A DNA stretch of 64,000 nt from the NCBI GenBank assembly GCA_009746045.1, contig RPFO01000115.1, positions 305,067 to 369,066 on the forward strand, written 5' to 3'. Under the pieces are notes generated by a model. That model worked only from the letters and a program-made list of their open reading frames with translations. It did no database searches and had not been told where the DNA came from. Shown here piece after piece: positions 52,727-62,375 of this stretch. The position numbers were made by a program, and so were the translations under genes. The DNA is from Mesostigma viride (lineage: Eukaryota > Streptophyta > Mesostigmatophyceae > Mesostigmatales > Mesostigmataceae). Numbering within the stretch: position 1 is the stretch's first letter; each line of letters starts with the position of its first letter.

Positions 52727-53449
52727 TCATCGCTTGCCAGGTCGATATGAAGGAATGTTGTCCCAGCTGGCGCCTTCCTTCAGGAGAGTAACATGTTCTC
52801 TAGCGAACTTCAGAGGGAAACGAAACTTTTGCTCGCACTCATTACTCCAACCGAGGTCGTGCCCTTCATCAAACCATCTGAACACCACCTTCTCCCTCTC
52901 TTTGCCCAGGAGGGTGCCAAAGAGCGGAAAATCTTCCTTCTTGGGGTACTTGTGCTGCCAGTTTATGCACACGTCGTCTACCCATTTCGAACTCCAACCT
53001 CCGCGACTCAGTTTCGCGCCATCCATAAAGCGCATCCGGACGTCCGGCCGAACGTCCCTGATTCGGTTTTCGGCCGTCGCATCTCTGCCCTGACCACCAC
53101 CCTTCTGCGGCTGTGCAGGTTCGTCGGCACCCTCCGTCTCCTGCCCCGCCCCTCGCCTGCCCCCTCCCCGACGTTTTGCCTTCTGCCCCTGCGCAGCCGC
53201 CGCCTCTGCCATCAACTCTTCGTACGTTTTTTCTGGCTGACCGCACGGTAAGGCTGGTGCGTGAGCTGGTGCGTTGGGTGGGAGCTCGTCCCCTCCCGCC
53301 CCCGGTTGTGCAACTGGTTCGCCGACCGCGGCCTGGCCAACAACACGGCCGGCCTCTCTGGACACAGTCCCAGACGCGGATCCACGGGGAAACCGAACTG
53401 GAGTTTCTTCTTCGCCTTTCCCTGCACGTAAGCACATGCCAATTAACAT
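52727..53449 (-). CDS. Hypothetical protein, low-complexity N-half and conserved-looking C-half
   Basis: 240 residues if started at ATG 53449; alternatively an exon starting at GKGEEETP after the acceptor-like TTACGTGCAG (53422-53431). The N-terminal half is Gly/Ala/Glu-rich with RRGGGRRGAG. The C-terminal half is more ordered: WSSKWVDDVCINWQHKYPKK, REKVVFRWFDEGHDLGW. It ends SYRPGKR-stop. Minus strand like the rest of the cluster. No family recognised. Confidence 0.5.
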   Translation of the reverse strand: MLIGMCLRAGKGEEETPVRFPRGSASGTVSREAGRVVGQAAVGEPVAQPGAGGDELPPNAPAHAPALPCGQPEKTYEELMAEAAAAQGQKAKRRGGGRRGAGQETEGADEPAQPQKGGGQGRDATAENRIRDVRPDVRMRFMDGAKLSRGGWSSKWVDDVCINWQHKYPKKEDFPLFGTLLGKEREKVVFRWFDEGHDLGWSNECEQKFRFPLKFAREHVTLLKEGASWDNIPSYRPGKR

Positions 53450-53821
53450 GAATACGGAAGGGTCGTGTGAGAAATCAATGAAGCCATGGACTGATGCAAA
53501 AAAACTTATGTAGAAATATATTAAGGTACTTATAAACTCGTTTATTGAAAATGAAATTTACCGGCCGAATGTACCGTTGGAGCGTGGAAGGGCATCCTTG
53601 GTCGATCGAAGATATCCGTCAATGTAACGGTGCGGTCGATGTCCCTGGCGGCGCCTCAACATCGACCACCTCAGTCGGGCGCATCAATCCGGCAAACGCC
53701 GGCCCTCCACCTGAGACTTTCGGCGGACCCTCCACGTTACGAGCCTCCAATACCCTCTTCTGCAGTGGGGTGCTCGCAACAAAATCCGTGTCAGCCGACG
53801 GCTCCGGATCGTCATCCTCAT

Positions 53822-56236
53822 TCAGCAGTATCGTGTTCGGGCATTGCTCCATCCCCGTCGAGCGGGGGGCAAAGTCATCACAACCGTCCTTCCTGACGAC
53901 GGTACGGGATCGTCACCCAGACCCAAAGAAACCGAGGCGAGGGCGGGGGTCCCCTCAACCGGGGGTCCCCATGAATCCTGACGAGGCCTCATTCCCATCT
54001 GTCGGACACGACCGCCTCCCGTAAATCGGGAACGCCCGCCGGCGCTACCAGTAACAGGCCGCGAGCCTGCTTCCTGCTGGCGATCCCCATCCTCATCACA
54101 GATACGCCCGCCGGCGTTTCCAGTAACAGGCCTGCGAGCCTCCTTCCTGCTGGCGATCCCCCTCCTCATCACAGATACGCCCGCCGGCGTTTCCAGTAAC
54201 AGGCCGCGAGCCTCCTTCCTGCTGGCGATCCCCCTCCTCATCACAGATACGCCCGCCGGCGTTTCCAGTAACAGGCCTCGAGCCTCCCTCCCGCTGGCGA
54301 TCCCCCTCCTCGTCACAGATACGCCCGCCGGCGTTTCCAACGACAGGCCTCGAGTCTCCTTCACCAGCACGCTGGCGCTTACCTCCCCCCCTGTTGTCTT
54401 CATCCCCCCCCATTGTCTCATCACGCAAGCCTCCATCACCCCGACTGCGCTTTTTCCCTCCCCTTCCATCTCCTCCCCCGTCCCTCTCCCCCTCCCCCCT
54501 CCTCCCATCTCCCCATCCCCATCCCCTTTCTCCCCCTCCGCCTGCCCCTCACCCATCCCGGGCGGGTGCCCCTCAGCAATATCCTCCTCCTCGTCCTCCT
54601 CGTCCTCCTCGTCCTCCTCGTCCTCCTCGTCCTCCTCCTCCTCATCCTCCTCCTCCTCATCCTCCTCCTTCTCATCCTCATCCGCCTCCCCCTCTTCCCC
54701 CTTCTCCGAATCATCATCCTCATCAGACGAAGAATCGTCGTCGGAAAAGTATTTGAGGCCTTCCCACCCATCTTCAACAAGCCAATATTTGATAAGGCGG
54801 ACCAGGCGCTTCCACCGGCGGATATGGGCGGGCTCCCCGAACACCAGCAGAACTCTGCAGGGTCCCCTAAAAAGGGCGTTGGTCATCTTGTCAACCACAT
54901 CCCACACGACCGGGCTCAAATGCGAGGAGGGTTTGGGAATGTTGCTCTCCTCCGGAATGCAGTCTGCGTCCCACTTGCGCAGGTTCCTCCACTTCTCGTT
55001 GCTGTCAGCTGCCAGGTCCAGCACAGCAAACGCCTGGTCCTCCAGCGACCGAGGAATTTTGTAATTCCCCGCGCACAACTCGTCCACCACCTTCGTCACC
55101 ACCAGATCCTTTCTTTTTTCGTTTTCCTTCCATGTCATTGTCCTGTATGCGATCCAGTCGGATCCCATCCTCACCCCCTTCCAATCGCTGTAGGCTTCCA
55201 ACCTTTCCTTCCACCCCTTCTTGGCCTTGGTAGTCCCCTCCTCCGCCGCCTCCTCGACCTCCTTCTCGACCTCCGCCGCCGCCTCCTGTGGCACACCCAG
55301 CAGATGTTTGGTCTTCACCCCCAAATCGTCATACAAATGACGGGGGTGGGAAGCGAGCAGCCCTCTCGGGAACTTCCAGTCCTTCTGGTCGACCACTTTC
55401 CTTTTAGCCGGCGGAAGGTCCCTCAGCGTGAGAATGATCGCCCTCATGGCCGTGACGACCACCCGCCAAAAGTCTCTGGTCAGGCGGCAGTCGGCGATGA
55501 ACTTGTCGAGGTCCGTGGCGAAGGTGCCCTTCAGCTTCACGCCAAACACGTGCTCCCTCACCAATACGGGGTCGAAAGTCCCGTTTAGTTGTTTGCAAGC
55601 GGCCATCAGCTCGGGGTTCTCCAGGAACTTGATGTGGGCGAATTGCTTTGCCGCCTCTATCAAATTCTTGGCGACTTCCATTATTTTTATCAGGTTGCTG
55701 GGAGGGGCCTCACAGGACATGATCGGCGCTTGGATCAGGCTGTCGAAGTACTGGAAACTCGCAAGTTCCCGATGCGCGGTGAAAATGGACAGTTCGTGCG
55801 CCTTGTCTTTAGGGCGCGTGTCAAGGAAGTCTTGCCGAGCCGCGATATCCTGTGCGATCGCCGGCTTGCCGTCGACAGCGGGCTTCAAAGGGTCCTCACA
55901 CCAGAACAGCCAGCGCTGCATGAAGTTCTTCTGGTCCGGCCCCCACTTGTCCGTCTCTTCAGCCCCTCCTGCCTTGTCGCCTGCGCCGTCCCCTTCGGCC
56001 TTGGCTTGCTCTCCTTTCTGCCAAAAGGGCTTCACAATCGCCCAGATCTTGCCGTACAGAGGAGTTGGGAGAGACACGCCCTTCCCTCTCTTGACGGGTC
56101 CATATGCCTGGTAGGCCCGGTGCACATCCCCCAGCGCTGAGCCCCACGTTGCCTTGGCTTGGGCTGTGTCCTCGGCGTTCATGGCGTTCCCGAGCTGCCT
56201 GACAACTTCGATCATCTTGCCGACTTGTTCGGTAAC
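53822..56236 (-). CDS. Large unknown protein, exon 6 (acidic and repeat-rich C-terminus)
   Basis: Last exon of a six-exon gene; acceptor GATGCAG at 56237-56243, phase 0 (VTEQVGKMIEVV). About 480 residues of mixed helical protein (DKWGPDQKNFMQRWLFWCED; VVTAMRAIILTLRDLPP; KYWLVEDGWEGLKYFSDDDS) are followed by a Glu/Asp run (54580-54720), a Gly/Glu segment, and three to five copies of a 24-residue unit (LLLETPAGVSVMRRGIASRKEAR; 72-bp period). One repeat has an extra base, so the C-terminus is uncertain: the literal frame stops at 53822, while another frame gives a more natural end (NEDDDPEPSADTDFVAST) stopping at 53619. Acidic tail suggests a nuclear or chromatin protein, but that is a guess. 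Confidence 0.6.
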   Translation of the reverse strand, partial: VTEQVGKMIEVVRQLGNAMNAEDTAQAKATWGSALGDVHRAYQAYGPVKRGKGVSLPTPLYGKIWAIVKPFWQKGEQAKAEGDGAGDKAGGAEETDKWGPDQKNFMQRWLFWCEDPLKPAVDGKPAIAQDIAARQDFLDTRPKDKAHELSIFTAHRELASFQYFDSLIQAPIMSCEAPPSNLIKIMEVAKNLIEAAKQFAHIKFLENPELMAACKQLNGTFDPVLVREHVFGVKLKGTFATDLDKFIADCRLTRDFWRVVVTAMRAIILTLRDLPPAKRKVVDQKDWKFPRGLLASHPRHLYDDLGVKTKHLLGVPQEAAAEVEKEVEEAAEEGTTKAKKGWKERLEAYSDWKGVRMGSDWIAYRTMTWKENEKRKDLVVTKVVDELCAGNYKIPRSLEDQAFAVLDLAADSNEKWRNLRKWDADCIPEESNIPKPSSHLSPVVWDVVDKMTNALFRGPCRVLLVFGEPAHIRRWKRLVRLIKYWLVEDGWEGLKYFSDDDSSSDEDDDSEKGEEGEADEDEKEEDEEEEDEEEEDEEDEEDEEDEEDEEEDIAEGHPPGMGEGQAEGEKGDGDGEMGGGGRGRGTGEEMEGEGKSAVGVMEACVMRQWGGMKTTGGEVSASVLVKETRGLSLETPAGVSVTRRGIASGREARGLLLETPAGVSVMRRGIASRKEARGLLLETPAGVSVMRRGIASRKEARRPVTGNAGGRICDEDGDRQQEAGSRPVTGSAGGRSRFTGGGRVRQMGMRPRQDSWGPPVEGTPALASVSLGLGDDPVPSSGRTVVMTLPPARRGWSNARTRYC
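54031..54338 (-). repeat. Coding tandem repeats carrying the 20-bp motif
   Basis: Five copies with 72-73-bp period (starts about 54031, 54101, 54174, 54246, 54318). On the minus strand each carries GAAACGCCGGCGGGCGTATC, that is, the motif in the orientation opposite to the intronic copies. One period is 73 bp (extra T near 54134), which breaks the frame. Confidence 0.85.
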
Positions 56237-56492
56237 CTGCATCCCCGTAGGGCAACAACGCGCAGAGACACATCGACAGTCCTCCCAAATAAGCACAACT
56301 CAACTGAGAACAAGAATACGACTGAAAGAAACGCCGGCGGTCGCATCTTGACCAAAATATGGCATGCTAAGGTGGAACATGAAAACCCCTTATAGAAACG
56401 CCGGCGGTCGCATCTTGACCGAACTAATGGCATACTGAAATTAACACAAGAAAACCACTTATAGAAACGCCGGCGGTCGCAACCTGGCTTAC
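56237..56492 (-). other. Intron 5 with three copies of the 20-bp motif
   Basis: Donor GTAAGCC at 56492-56486 after CGTGAACAGAAG, acceptor GATGCAG. GAAACGCCGGCGGTCGCA(T/A)C stands at 56329, 56395 and 56464 (plus strand) in 66-69-bp tandem units that also share TGGCAT and GAAAACC. Confidence 0.75.
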
Positions 56493-57679
56493 CTTCTGTT
56501 CACGGATCTGCCACCAGGTCGGCAGGATGGTCTCACCCTTGAGCATCTGCACGTCCACCCCCCGAAATTCGTCCAATCAGTTGCCCACTCCTCCAGCTTC
56601 GCCGCGGCCACGGTCTTCGTGACCTCCTGCTCCTTCCCTCCCCGCGCAACGACCCTGAGCTTTTCCGCCTTCATGAAACCATTCAGCATTGCCTGGTACC
56701 ACACAGATCTTTGGTCCACCGTCATATTGTCGGTGACCAGTTCGAATTTCACCGATTTGATGAGTGTGGTAAAGTGGTTCCCGTCCAGCACGAGAAAGCC
56801 GCAAATGGCTGGCGGCAACGGTGGCTTCTTCTCGAATGGAGCCATCTCCCAGGCGGACTTGCACAAACTGTCCAAAAGCGCGGCCTTTCTCACGTCCACG
56901 GGCTTAAGATCGTCCAGCAAATCGGCCCGTCCTGTCAGAACCGCGGTGGAAGCAGCTTCGGCCATTCCCTTGGCCGAGCTCGTTCGCAGGTAGATATCAA
57001 TTTCTTCGTCAGTCATTGCGCGAGCGTAGCCAGCCTTCATTGTCCGTGCCCCCCCCATCTCCCCGAAGAGTTGCGCGAGCTGACGCTGGGTGCCTTCCTT
57101 TTTCATCCAGTCATGAAAAGTGTTGGGGCACCGGTCAGCCAAAAACTGGAACGAGTACCGCCACACAGGAATCACCAGCTTGTCGTGGCCGTAGTCGGAC
57201 TCCGAGTTTGCAAAAATGGTGGCGTTCTGCTCGGCTCTAGACAGATGCAAGTCTCGTGCGAGGAGCTTCTGAGGCCCCACGAACAGGTTCCTTGTCCACA
57301 CCCGATTTCGATGCACCAAGGCTTTGGACATCTCATCGAGGTCCCGAGGCTGAACGGCAAGCTGCTTCCGCAACCGTTTGCCCTTCGCGATCTCATCGTT
57401 CACATCCAGGATGTCATCATCATCCTGCGACACCGGGGACTTCTCCCATTTCTCAAGCAGAGACACGGGAGCATCCGCAACCTCCACCTCCTTTCCTTTC
57501 CCCTTTCCCTTCAGCGCCTTCCCCTTGTAGGTCGCAAGTGCTTCGGAGAGTCCCTTCTGGTGTTCGTCGACGGCAGCAGTCCACGTACTATCTATTTTCA
57601 TGTTCTCGCGGCGCGCGTGCTGGTCGAGGCTGATTGAGTACAGGATGGCCGCGTGGGTCGCCCTCTCGGCCTGCACGTA
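56493..57679 (-). CDS. Large unknown protein, exon 5
   Basis: 1187 bp; acceptor CACTGCAG before TACGTGCAGGCC, donor AAG-GTAAGCC. Adding one G to the six-G run near 56558 makes 396 whole codons and turns the end into FGGVDVQMLKGETILPTWW, read through the donor in phase 0. Contains HAAILYSISLDQHARRENMK, a Lys/Gly-rich KGKALKGKGKGKEVE, VHRNRVWTRNLFVGPQKLL and VDVRKAALLDSLCKSAWEM. No family recognised. I place it in the same gene as the flanking exons because every junction is phase 0. Confidence 0.6.
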
Positions 57680-58120
57680 CTGCAGTGATGCGAAAAAATC
57701 AGGAAAGCATAACCAAAAGGAATAAAGTAAATGTCGATTGAGAAACGCCGGCCGTCGCAACCTACATGAAACCTGAACCTCAACATCAAAGCCCCCCTCA
57801 CAACAGAGGTATACTTACCTCGTTCCCCTTAACAATGATATGAAAAAATCAGGAAAGCATAACCGAAAGGAATAAAGTAAATGTCACACTTGAGAAACGC
57901 CGGCCGTCGCAACCTAGATGAAACCTAAACCTCAAGATCAGAGCCCCCTCACAACAGAGGTACACTTGGCTCATTTCCCTCAACGATGCGAAATCAGGAA
58001 AGGAAGTAAGTGTTAGTCAAAAGGAAGTAAGTGTCACACTTGAGAAACGCCGGCCGTCGCAACCTACATGAAACGTGGACCTCAAGAACAAAGCCCCCCT
58101 CACAACAGAGGTAGACTTAC
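57680..58120 (-). other. Intron 4, triplicated unit
   Basis: About 441 bp. Three tandem copies of a unit that includes the end of exon 4 (GTTGAGGGGAATGAG), the donor GTAAGT, a conserved block with CCTCTGTTGTGAGGGG, the motif (plus-strand starts 57742, 57894, 58044) and TTTCCTGATTT. The middle copy has lost the donor (GCCAAGTG); the copy nearest exon 5 keeps it. Confidence 0.75.
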
Positions 58121-58623
58121 CTCATTCCCCTCAACCGCTGCTGCTTCAGCCGCTTTCTTCGACCCCTTCGCGATCTTCGGAGACTTGTCCCGGCGGGCAT
58201 CGTGTTCCTTCAACATCTTGATCAGAGTCTTGGCGTCCTTCTCCGTCACCGTCAACAGTTTACACTTCCTCTCCTTCCCTTTGCCCTCGAACAGGTTCTC
58301 CTGCATCCACTTTATCAAGGCCTTGGCGCTCGGGATCTCAGGCTGTGTGGCGCCATCGGGCCGGCACGCATTCTTCACGATCAACTCAGCGACTTGATGG
58401 AGAGTCATCATCTGGTTCCGTACCTCAGGTGGGGCTTTTCCGTTCTCACCTCGGCCACAACCCACTTTGCCAACTTCTTCAGTTGATAAGCATCCGCTTG
58501 CTCCTTAAAGCGTGTCATTTTCGCAGTATCGCCGTCGCTTCCACCCGCGCCCTCTGACACAGGCTCACCGACAGCGATAGCCCCCTCTCCCTGGAGATTT
58601 GCCCCACCCTGACGACCGGCTTC
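58121..58623 (-). CDS. Large unknown protein, exon 4
   Basis: 503 bp between acceptor TTCTTGCAG (ends 58624) and donor GAG-GTAAGTC. Adding one C to the four-C run near 58435 gives exactly 168 codons and joins two well-formed pieces: FKEQADAYQLKKLAKWVVAE and MMTLHQVAELIVKNACRPDG. It goes on through ALIKWMQENLFEGKGKERKC and LTVTEKDAKTLIKMLKEHDA, a helical basic segment. No family recognised. Confidence 0.6.
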
Positions 58624-58747
58624 CTGCAAGAACATTATCAACGGAAGATTTTTAATGTAAGAAAAGTGTAAAGAAACGCCGGCCGTCGTAACTCTGTCCA
58701 TTGAGGACGAACCTAAACTTTCGATTACTAAGTCAACGGTAACTTAC

Positions 58748-59807
58748 CCTTCCCCCCTCTGCAGTGGAACCACCGTAAGATCCACTTCCCCTCCTGTCAC
58801 CGCCCTCTTGCTGCTCGAACGGACTTCCCTGTAAAAATAGCAAACGCGATTGTCCATTCACAAGAAAAAAATTACTACAAAAATAAACAAGGATATACGC
58901 ACGCAAACCTTTTCAATACAAGTAAACCGGAGAGGAATCTGACGCACTCATGTACCTGGGTGCTTCCCGCCATTGAGCGGGCTTCTCTTGCACCAACATC
59001 CTCTTGCCGGCCCTGCGAACATTTCAACGGAAAGTAAAAATCCGCTTAGTTGTCGGAAATGACATGTCTGGCGAATATTGCAAAAAAATGCGTATTGTAT
59101 TTCACGACATCAATTTAATGGGCGGAGACTTACGAAGATCGGCCCGCCACCTTCCAAATTGCCCAGCGTCATATCGAAAACATCGAGGACTTCCCCTCCA
59201 TCGACCCCCTTCCCCCTTCCCCTCTGCCGCGGCGGGGGCATATCGCCCGTCGCGACCGGCTTGGAAGTCGCGGGGGGATCCCTTGCGGTTGAGGGCACTG
59301 CGGCCGACTCGTGCACTCTCTCCCCCTCTTTTGGGCTACTGCGGCAGGCGCGGCATGGGAGGGCGCGGCGGCTACTGTCTCTGGCGCATTCTGAGCCAAC
59401 CGACGCAACCTTAGCTCCTGCTGGAGCAGGGTTTCGAAACGAGGCATGAATGTGCGCTTGGAGGTATAAGGCACCTTGGCGACTTCAGGTTTGTCATTAA
59501 GGATGTCTTGGTACAGCGCGAATTGCTGTTCACGAGTGCCATTCGCGAGTCGCTCAAACCGCTCAATCTGAATCCGCTTAACCGGATCGTCCACCATCTC
59601 AAGACCACCGTGGTACTCATCCTTCCCAGTGACCGCGGCAAAGCTGACACCAGATTCCACCATTGGGGGCGGCGTGCCCTCCCTTGCACGCTTGTGAGGA
59701 GGCTGTTGTGGGGAGGCGCCTTGGGCCTGAACTGGTTGCCCTTCTGACCCTTCCCCCCTAGGGGGAGAGTCGCCGACCACCTGCGATGTAGGGCCGCCCT
59801 TTTCCAT
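58748..59807 (-). CDS. Large unknown protein, exons 1-3
   Basis: Exon 1 59134-59807 (ATG 59807, MEKGGPTSQVVGD; donor TTC-GTAAGTC), exon 2 58956-59012 (19 codons, GRQEDVGAREARSMAGSTQ), exon 3 58748-58828 (27 codons, GSPFEQQEGGDRRG). Adding one G to the run near 59322 makes exon 1 exactly 225 codons and gives ERVHESAAVPSTARDPPATS and FDMTLGNLEGGGPIF. Exon 1 holds an ordered segment KRIQIERFERLANGTREQQ and YTSKRTFMPRFETLLQQEL. All introns are GT-AG and phase 0. The ATG is immediately preceded by TTGTGTTGCAG, so either this is the start after a leader intron or the coding extends further upstream. Confidence 0.55.
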
Positions 59808-60070
59808 CTGCAACACAAAACAAAAAAATTGGAAAAAACATACGAGTCAGCAGGAAGATGCGCCCCACGTCGCAACTCAATACAAAAAATGCATCATTAT
59901 GTCAAGGTACAAACAACGTTATAATTCAGAATGAACAGAGATTCATAACAAGAGAACGACGCACTAAAAGATGCGACCGCCGTCGCAACTTTCGTCAATT
60001 CACTCTCTATACAAACAACTCTATGTCCCTCATAAAGAATCAATTGGCAAGGAAATGCAAAAAAATTCCG
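59808..60070. other. Spacer or intron with two diverged motif copies
   Basis: Contains GATGCGCCCCACGTCGCAAC (59857) and GATGCGACCGCCGTCGCAAC (59970), variants of the 20-bp motif with GATG in place of GAAA. Confidence 0.6.
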
Positions 60071-60763
60071 TTACCACCTCCGTCGACCCATAAGTGGTTC
60101 GCGAATGGGAAATCGCTGCTGATTTTCGGTCGAGCCCTTCACGGTATTTTCGAAATCTCGAGGCAAGGTTGCGCGGAAGAGGGCCCCCTCAATCATGCGT
60201 GCGATCGGACTGGCCATGGAAACGGATACCTGGTTCCTGGACTGCCTTGCACGGTCAACCATCTTGAAACTTCCCCGGAGAAGGAAATCAGACGTCAGAC
60301 GGTTGAATATGCGAACGTCAAGATTTGACCAACCCATCATCCATTCCACCACCTTCTCCGCGGCATCATGGAAGACCTGCCTCTCATCCGCCACTCCTCG
60401 AGACCCAAACACACAATCGGCCGTGTTATCGTCGTGCCTCTTAAGGCGAATGTTCACGTCCTCTTTGTCATCATCCATTTCCGACAGCCGAATTACAGCC
60501 CTTTTGGCTCCGTCCACTCCATCCTCAAGAAGGACGTCCATCTGCGCCCCTCCCACACAATTGTTGTCAACGTATTGTTGCAAATGACGGGAAATCATGT
60601 CCTTTCCAAAAGCTACGATGTGTTCCCCACACAGACCCATGTCGGTAATTGACAGCTTTTTACATTTCCTATCCCGGCACTTCTTTTCGGGATCCTTCTC
60701 AAAAATCCGGAAAACAGCGTCCTGATATGGACGTCCCCTTATGTCGACCGTCAGACTGGACAT
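60071..60763 (-). CDS. Unknown protein with C-x4-C-x10-C-x2-H module (1)
   Basis: 230 codons from ATG 60763 (MSSLTVDIRGRPYQD), stop at 60071; a donor-like GAG-GTGG near the stop leaves open that it is spliced onward. Residues 29-50 form CRDRKCKKLSITDMGLCGEH, a four-ligand arrangement C-x4-C-x10-C-x2-H likely to bind zinc. The rest is charged and partly helical (MISRHLQQYVDNN; RLKRHDDNTADCVFGS; EKVVEWMMGWSNLDVRIFNR). The spacing is close to, but shorter than, that of the EsV-1-7 repeat of brown algae. Paralogue-like neighbour at 61044-61909. Confidence 0.6.
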   Translation of the reverse strand: MSSLTVDIRGRPYQDAVFRIFEKDPEKKCRDRKCKKLSITDMGLCGEHIVAFGKDMISRHLQQYVDNNCVGGAQMDVLLEDGVDGAKRAVIRLSEMDDDKEDVNIRLKRHDDNTADCVFGSRGVADERQVFHDAAEKVVEWMMGWSNLDVRIFNRLTSDFLLRGSFKMVDRARQSRNQVSVSMASPIARMIEGALFRATLPRDFENTVKGSTENQQRFPIREPLMGRRRW

Positions 60764-61043
60764 CTGCGAAACCAGAACATACCGGCCGCGAGTAGTTTAT
60801 ATTATTAAAAAAAACTGGCATTTATTAAGTCATCTTCATCTATTTATGCGAGCTAAAATTTGAAGAAAATGCAACAAAGAAACGCCCTGGGGCGCAACTT
60901 CCTCAACAACCACTTTCTACGTACAAACGAATGGCAATCACATCGACTACGATTGTCACTACATACGAATGTCCAGACAATATAATGTGTATGTAGAGGG
61001 GGGGCATTCAAGACCAGAGAAACGCCGGCGGGCGCAACTCATA
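60764..61043. other. Spacer with two motif copies
   Basis: GAAACGCCCTGGGGCGCAAC at 60879 and GAAACGCCGGCGGGCGCAAC at 61019, the latter six bases from the stop of the next gene. Confidence 0.7.
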
Positions 61044-61909
61044 TCAATATAGACTGTCCCGCGACTCGTTCCACTCTCTGCAGGTTTTGCAACAACCGAT
61101 CGAGCGAACTCTCGGAACCTCTTTCGCCGCCATTTCATCGACACGAGCGAACATCTCTTCTTTGGCGGCCACCAACTTTGCCTCCTTGTTGCCGGTGTCA
61201 GGATAGATTTCGGACCTCCTCGTCTTCATCGGGGCCACTCTCTCCAAATACTCTGCACACAGAGAATCCTGCTCCTCCTCCACAATCGCCTTCACGCCGG
61301 ATACAATCGCTTTGGCTTTTGTTTCCACGCGAAAATCGAACTCTCGTTGAGTTATCAGCGGAATGTCGGCGAGTGCAAAACACATACGCCGATAAAGTTC
61401 GCTTACATCCGTGTCACGCGAGTCGGCAAAAGGTGTCGTCATCAAAAAGCATCTCAAGCTACTCCAACCATTTTCTTGGGCGCCGGCAACGTAGCCTCCC
61501 TTTGCCAAGTCCGCACCTGTCGCGGAGTCTTTGACTATCCAATCTTCAAGGAAGTACTCGTCTCCCCTGGTGAAATCAAAATTTACACCCACGACCTCTC
61601 CGACAGTCATGTCCAGGCGAAGTCGCAGGGCCCCCCCGCCAATCCAGGTCCGAGGGCGCCCGCCATTCCAAGTCCGCGACTGAGGGCATTTTCGATGTGA
61701 CGAGAATGTTCTTCGTGCTTTCGGCAATACAAGTCAAATCCGAGAGCGGTTTTCTTGCAAGTGGACACATCACACTTGCGCGGCGCCCCTATTGAGCGAG
61801 CAACACTCTGAATGACAGTGGCAACCGCTTGGTGTTGTTGAAGTCGTTGCCAATCCTCCATCAGGAGGTGACTAGACGAATCGGACGAATCTTCCGTCGA
61901 ACCGGACAT
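61044..61909 (-). CDS. Unknown protein with C-x4-C-x10-C-x2-H module (2)
   Basis: ATG 61909 (MSGSTEDSSDSSSHLL) to TGA 61044. One missing G in the seven-G run at 61631-61637 splits the frame; with it the length is exactly 288 codons plus stop. It has CDVSTCKKTALGFDLYCRKH (about residues 45-64), the same spacing as the neighbour at 60763, then LRLRLDMTVGEVVGVNFDF, RDTDVSELYRRMCFALADIPL, and a helical tail with KEEMFARVDEMAAKE. Likely a paralogue of the previous gene. Function unknown; the module suggests a small zinc-binding domain. Confidence 0.6.
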
Positions 61910-62020
61910 CTGCGACAAGTTACGATAACATACCGGCCCCGGAAAATAAAATTCAAAAAACGTTTTGAAATTTTTTTATTGTACTTGTTTATTAATACGA
62001 AGGTTTAAATTTGGCGCAAA

Positions 62021-62040
62021 GAAACGCCCCAAGGCGCAAC
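62021..62040. repeat. 20-bp motif copy
   Basis: GAAACGCCCCAAGGCGCAAC between two genes; the core differs but the GC palindrome is kept. Confidence 0.8.
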
Positions 62041-62073
62041 TTGTCGAACAGCAATATGGCGATAAAACATTAT

Positions 62074-62274
62074 CTATTCAATGTGCGATTGATGTGCTGA
62101 AACCTTCCAGACTTTGACACTGTCCGGTATCACCGGACTCGGACGAGGAGTCGAGTCGGAAGCGAGCCAGTAATCCTCGACTATTTTTTTGATGTACAAT
62201 GGAAGACTCCTTCCATTATGTCGAAGTGTGTCGGTCCTTTGCCTTTTGGCCAAACTCTCCTTAACCTCCACCAT
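62074..62274 (-). CDS. Hypothetical small protein or last exon
   Basis: 66 codons from ATG 62274 (MVEVKESLAKRQRTDT) to TAG. Preceded three bases upstream by the acceptor-like TCCTACGCGCAG, so it may be a terminal exon. Basic first third, then PLYIKKIVEDYWLASDS. Minus strand, in line with neighbours. No family recognised. Confidence 0.4.
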   Translation of the reverse strand: MVEVKESLAKRQRTDTLRHNGRSLPLYIKKIVEDYWLASDSTPRPSPVIPDSVKVWKVSAHQSHIE

Positions 62275-62375
62275 TTCCTGCGCGTAGGAGGAAAATGATA
62301 CGTTATAAACATTAAACATTAAACATTAAATATAACATCATATAAACAAGTTATTACTCTACATTTCAAGTTTTT

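Noticed and set aside
54394-55588. Plus-strand Ser/Pro/Leu-rich frames opposite the acidic exon
   Set aside because: Antisense of GAG/GAT codons; the minus-strand frame has splice sites in phase and protein-like composition.
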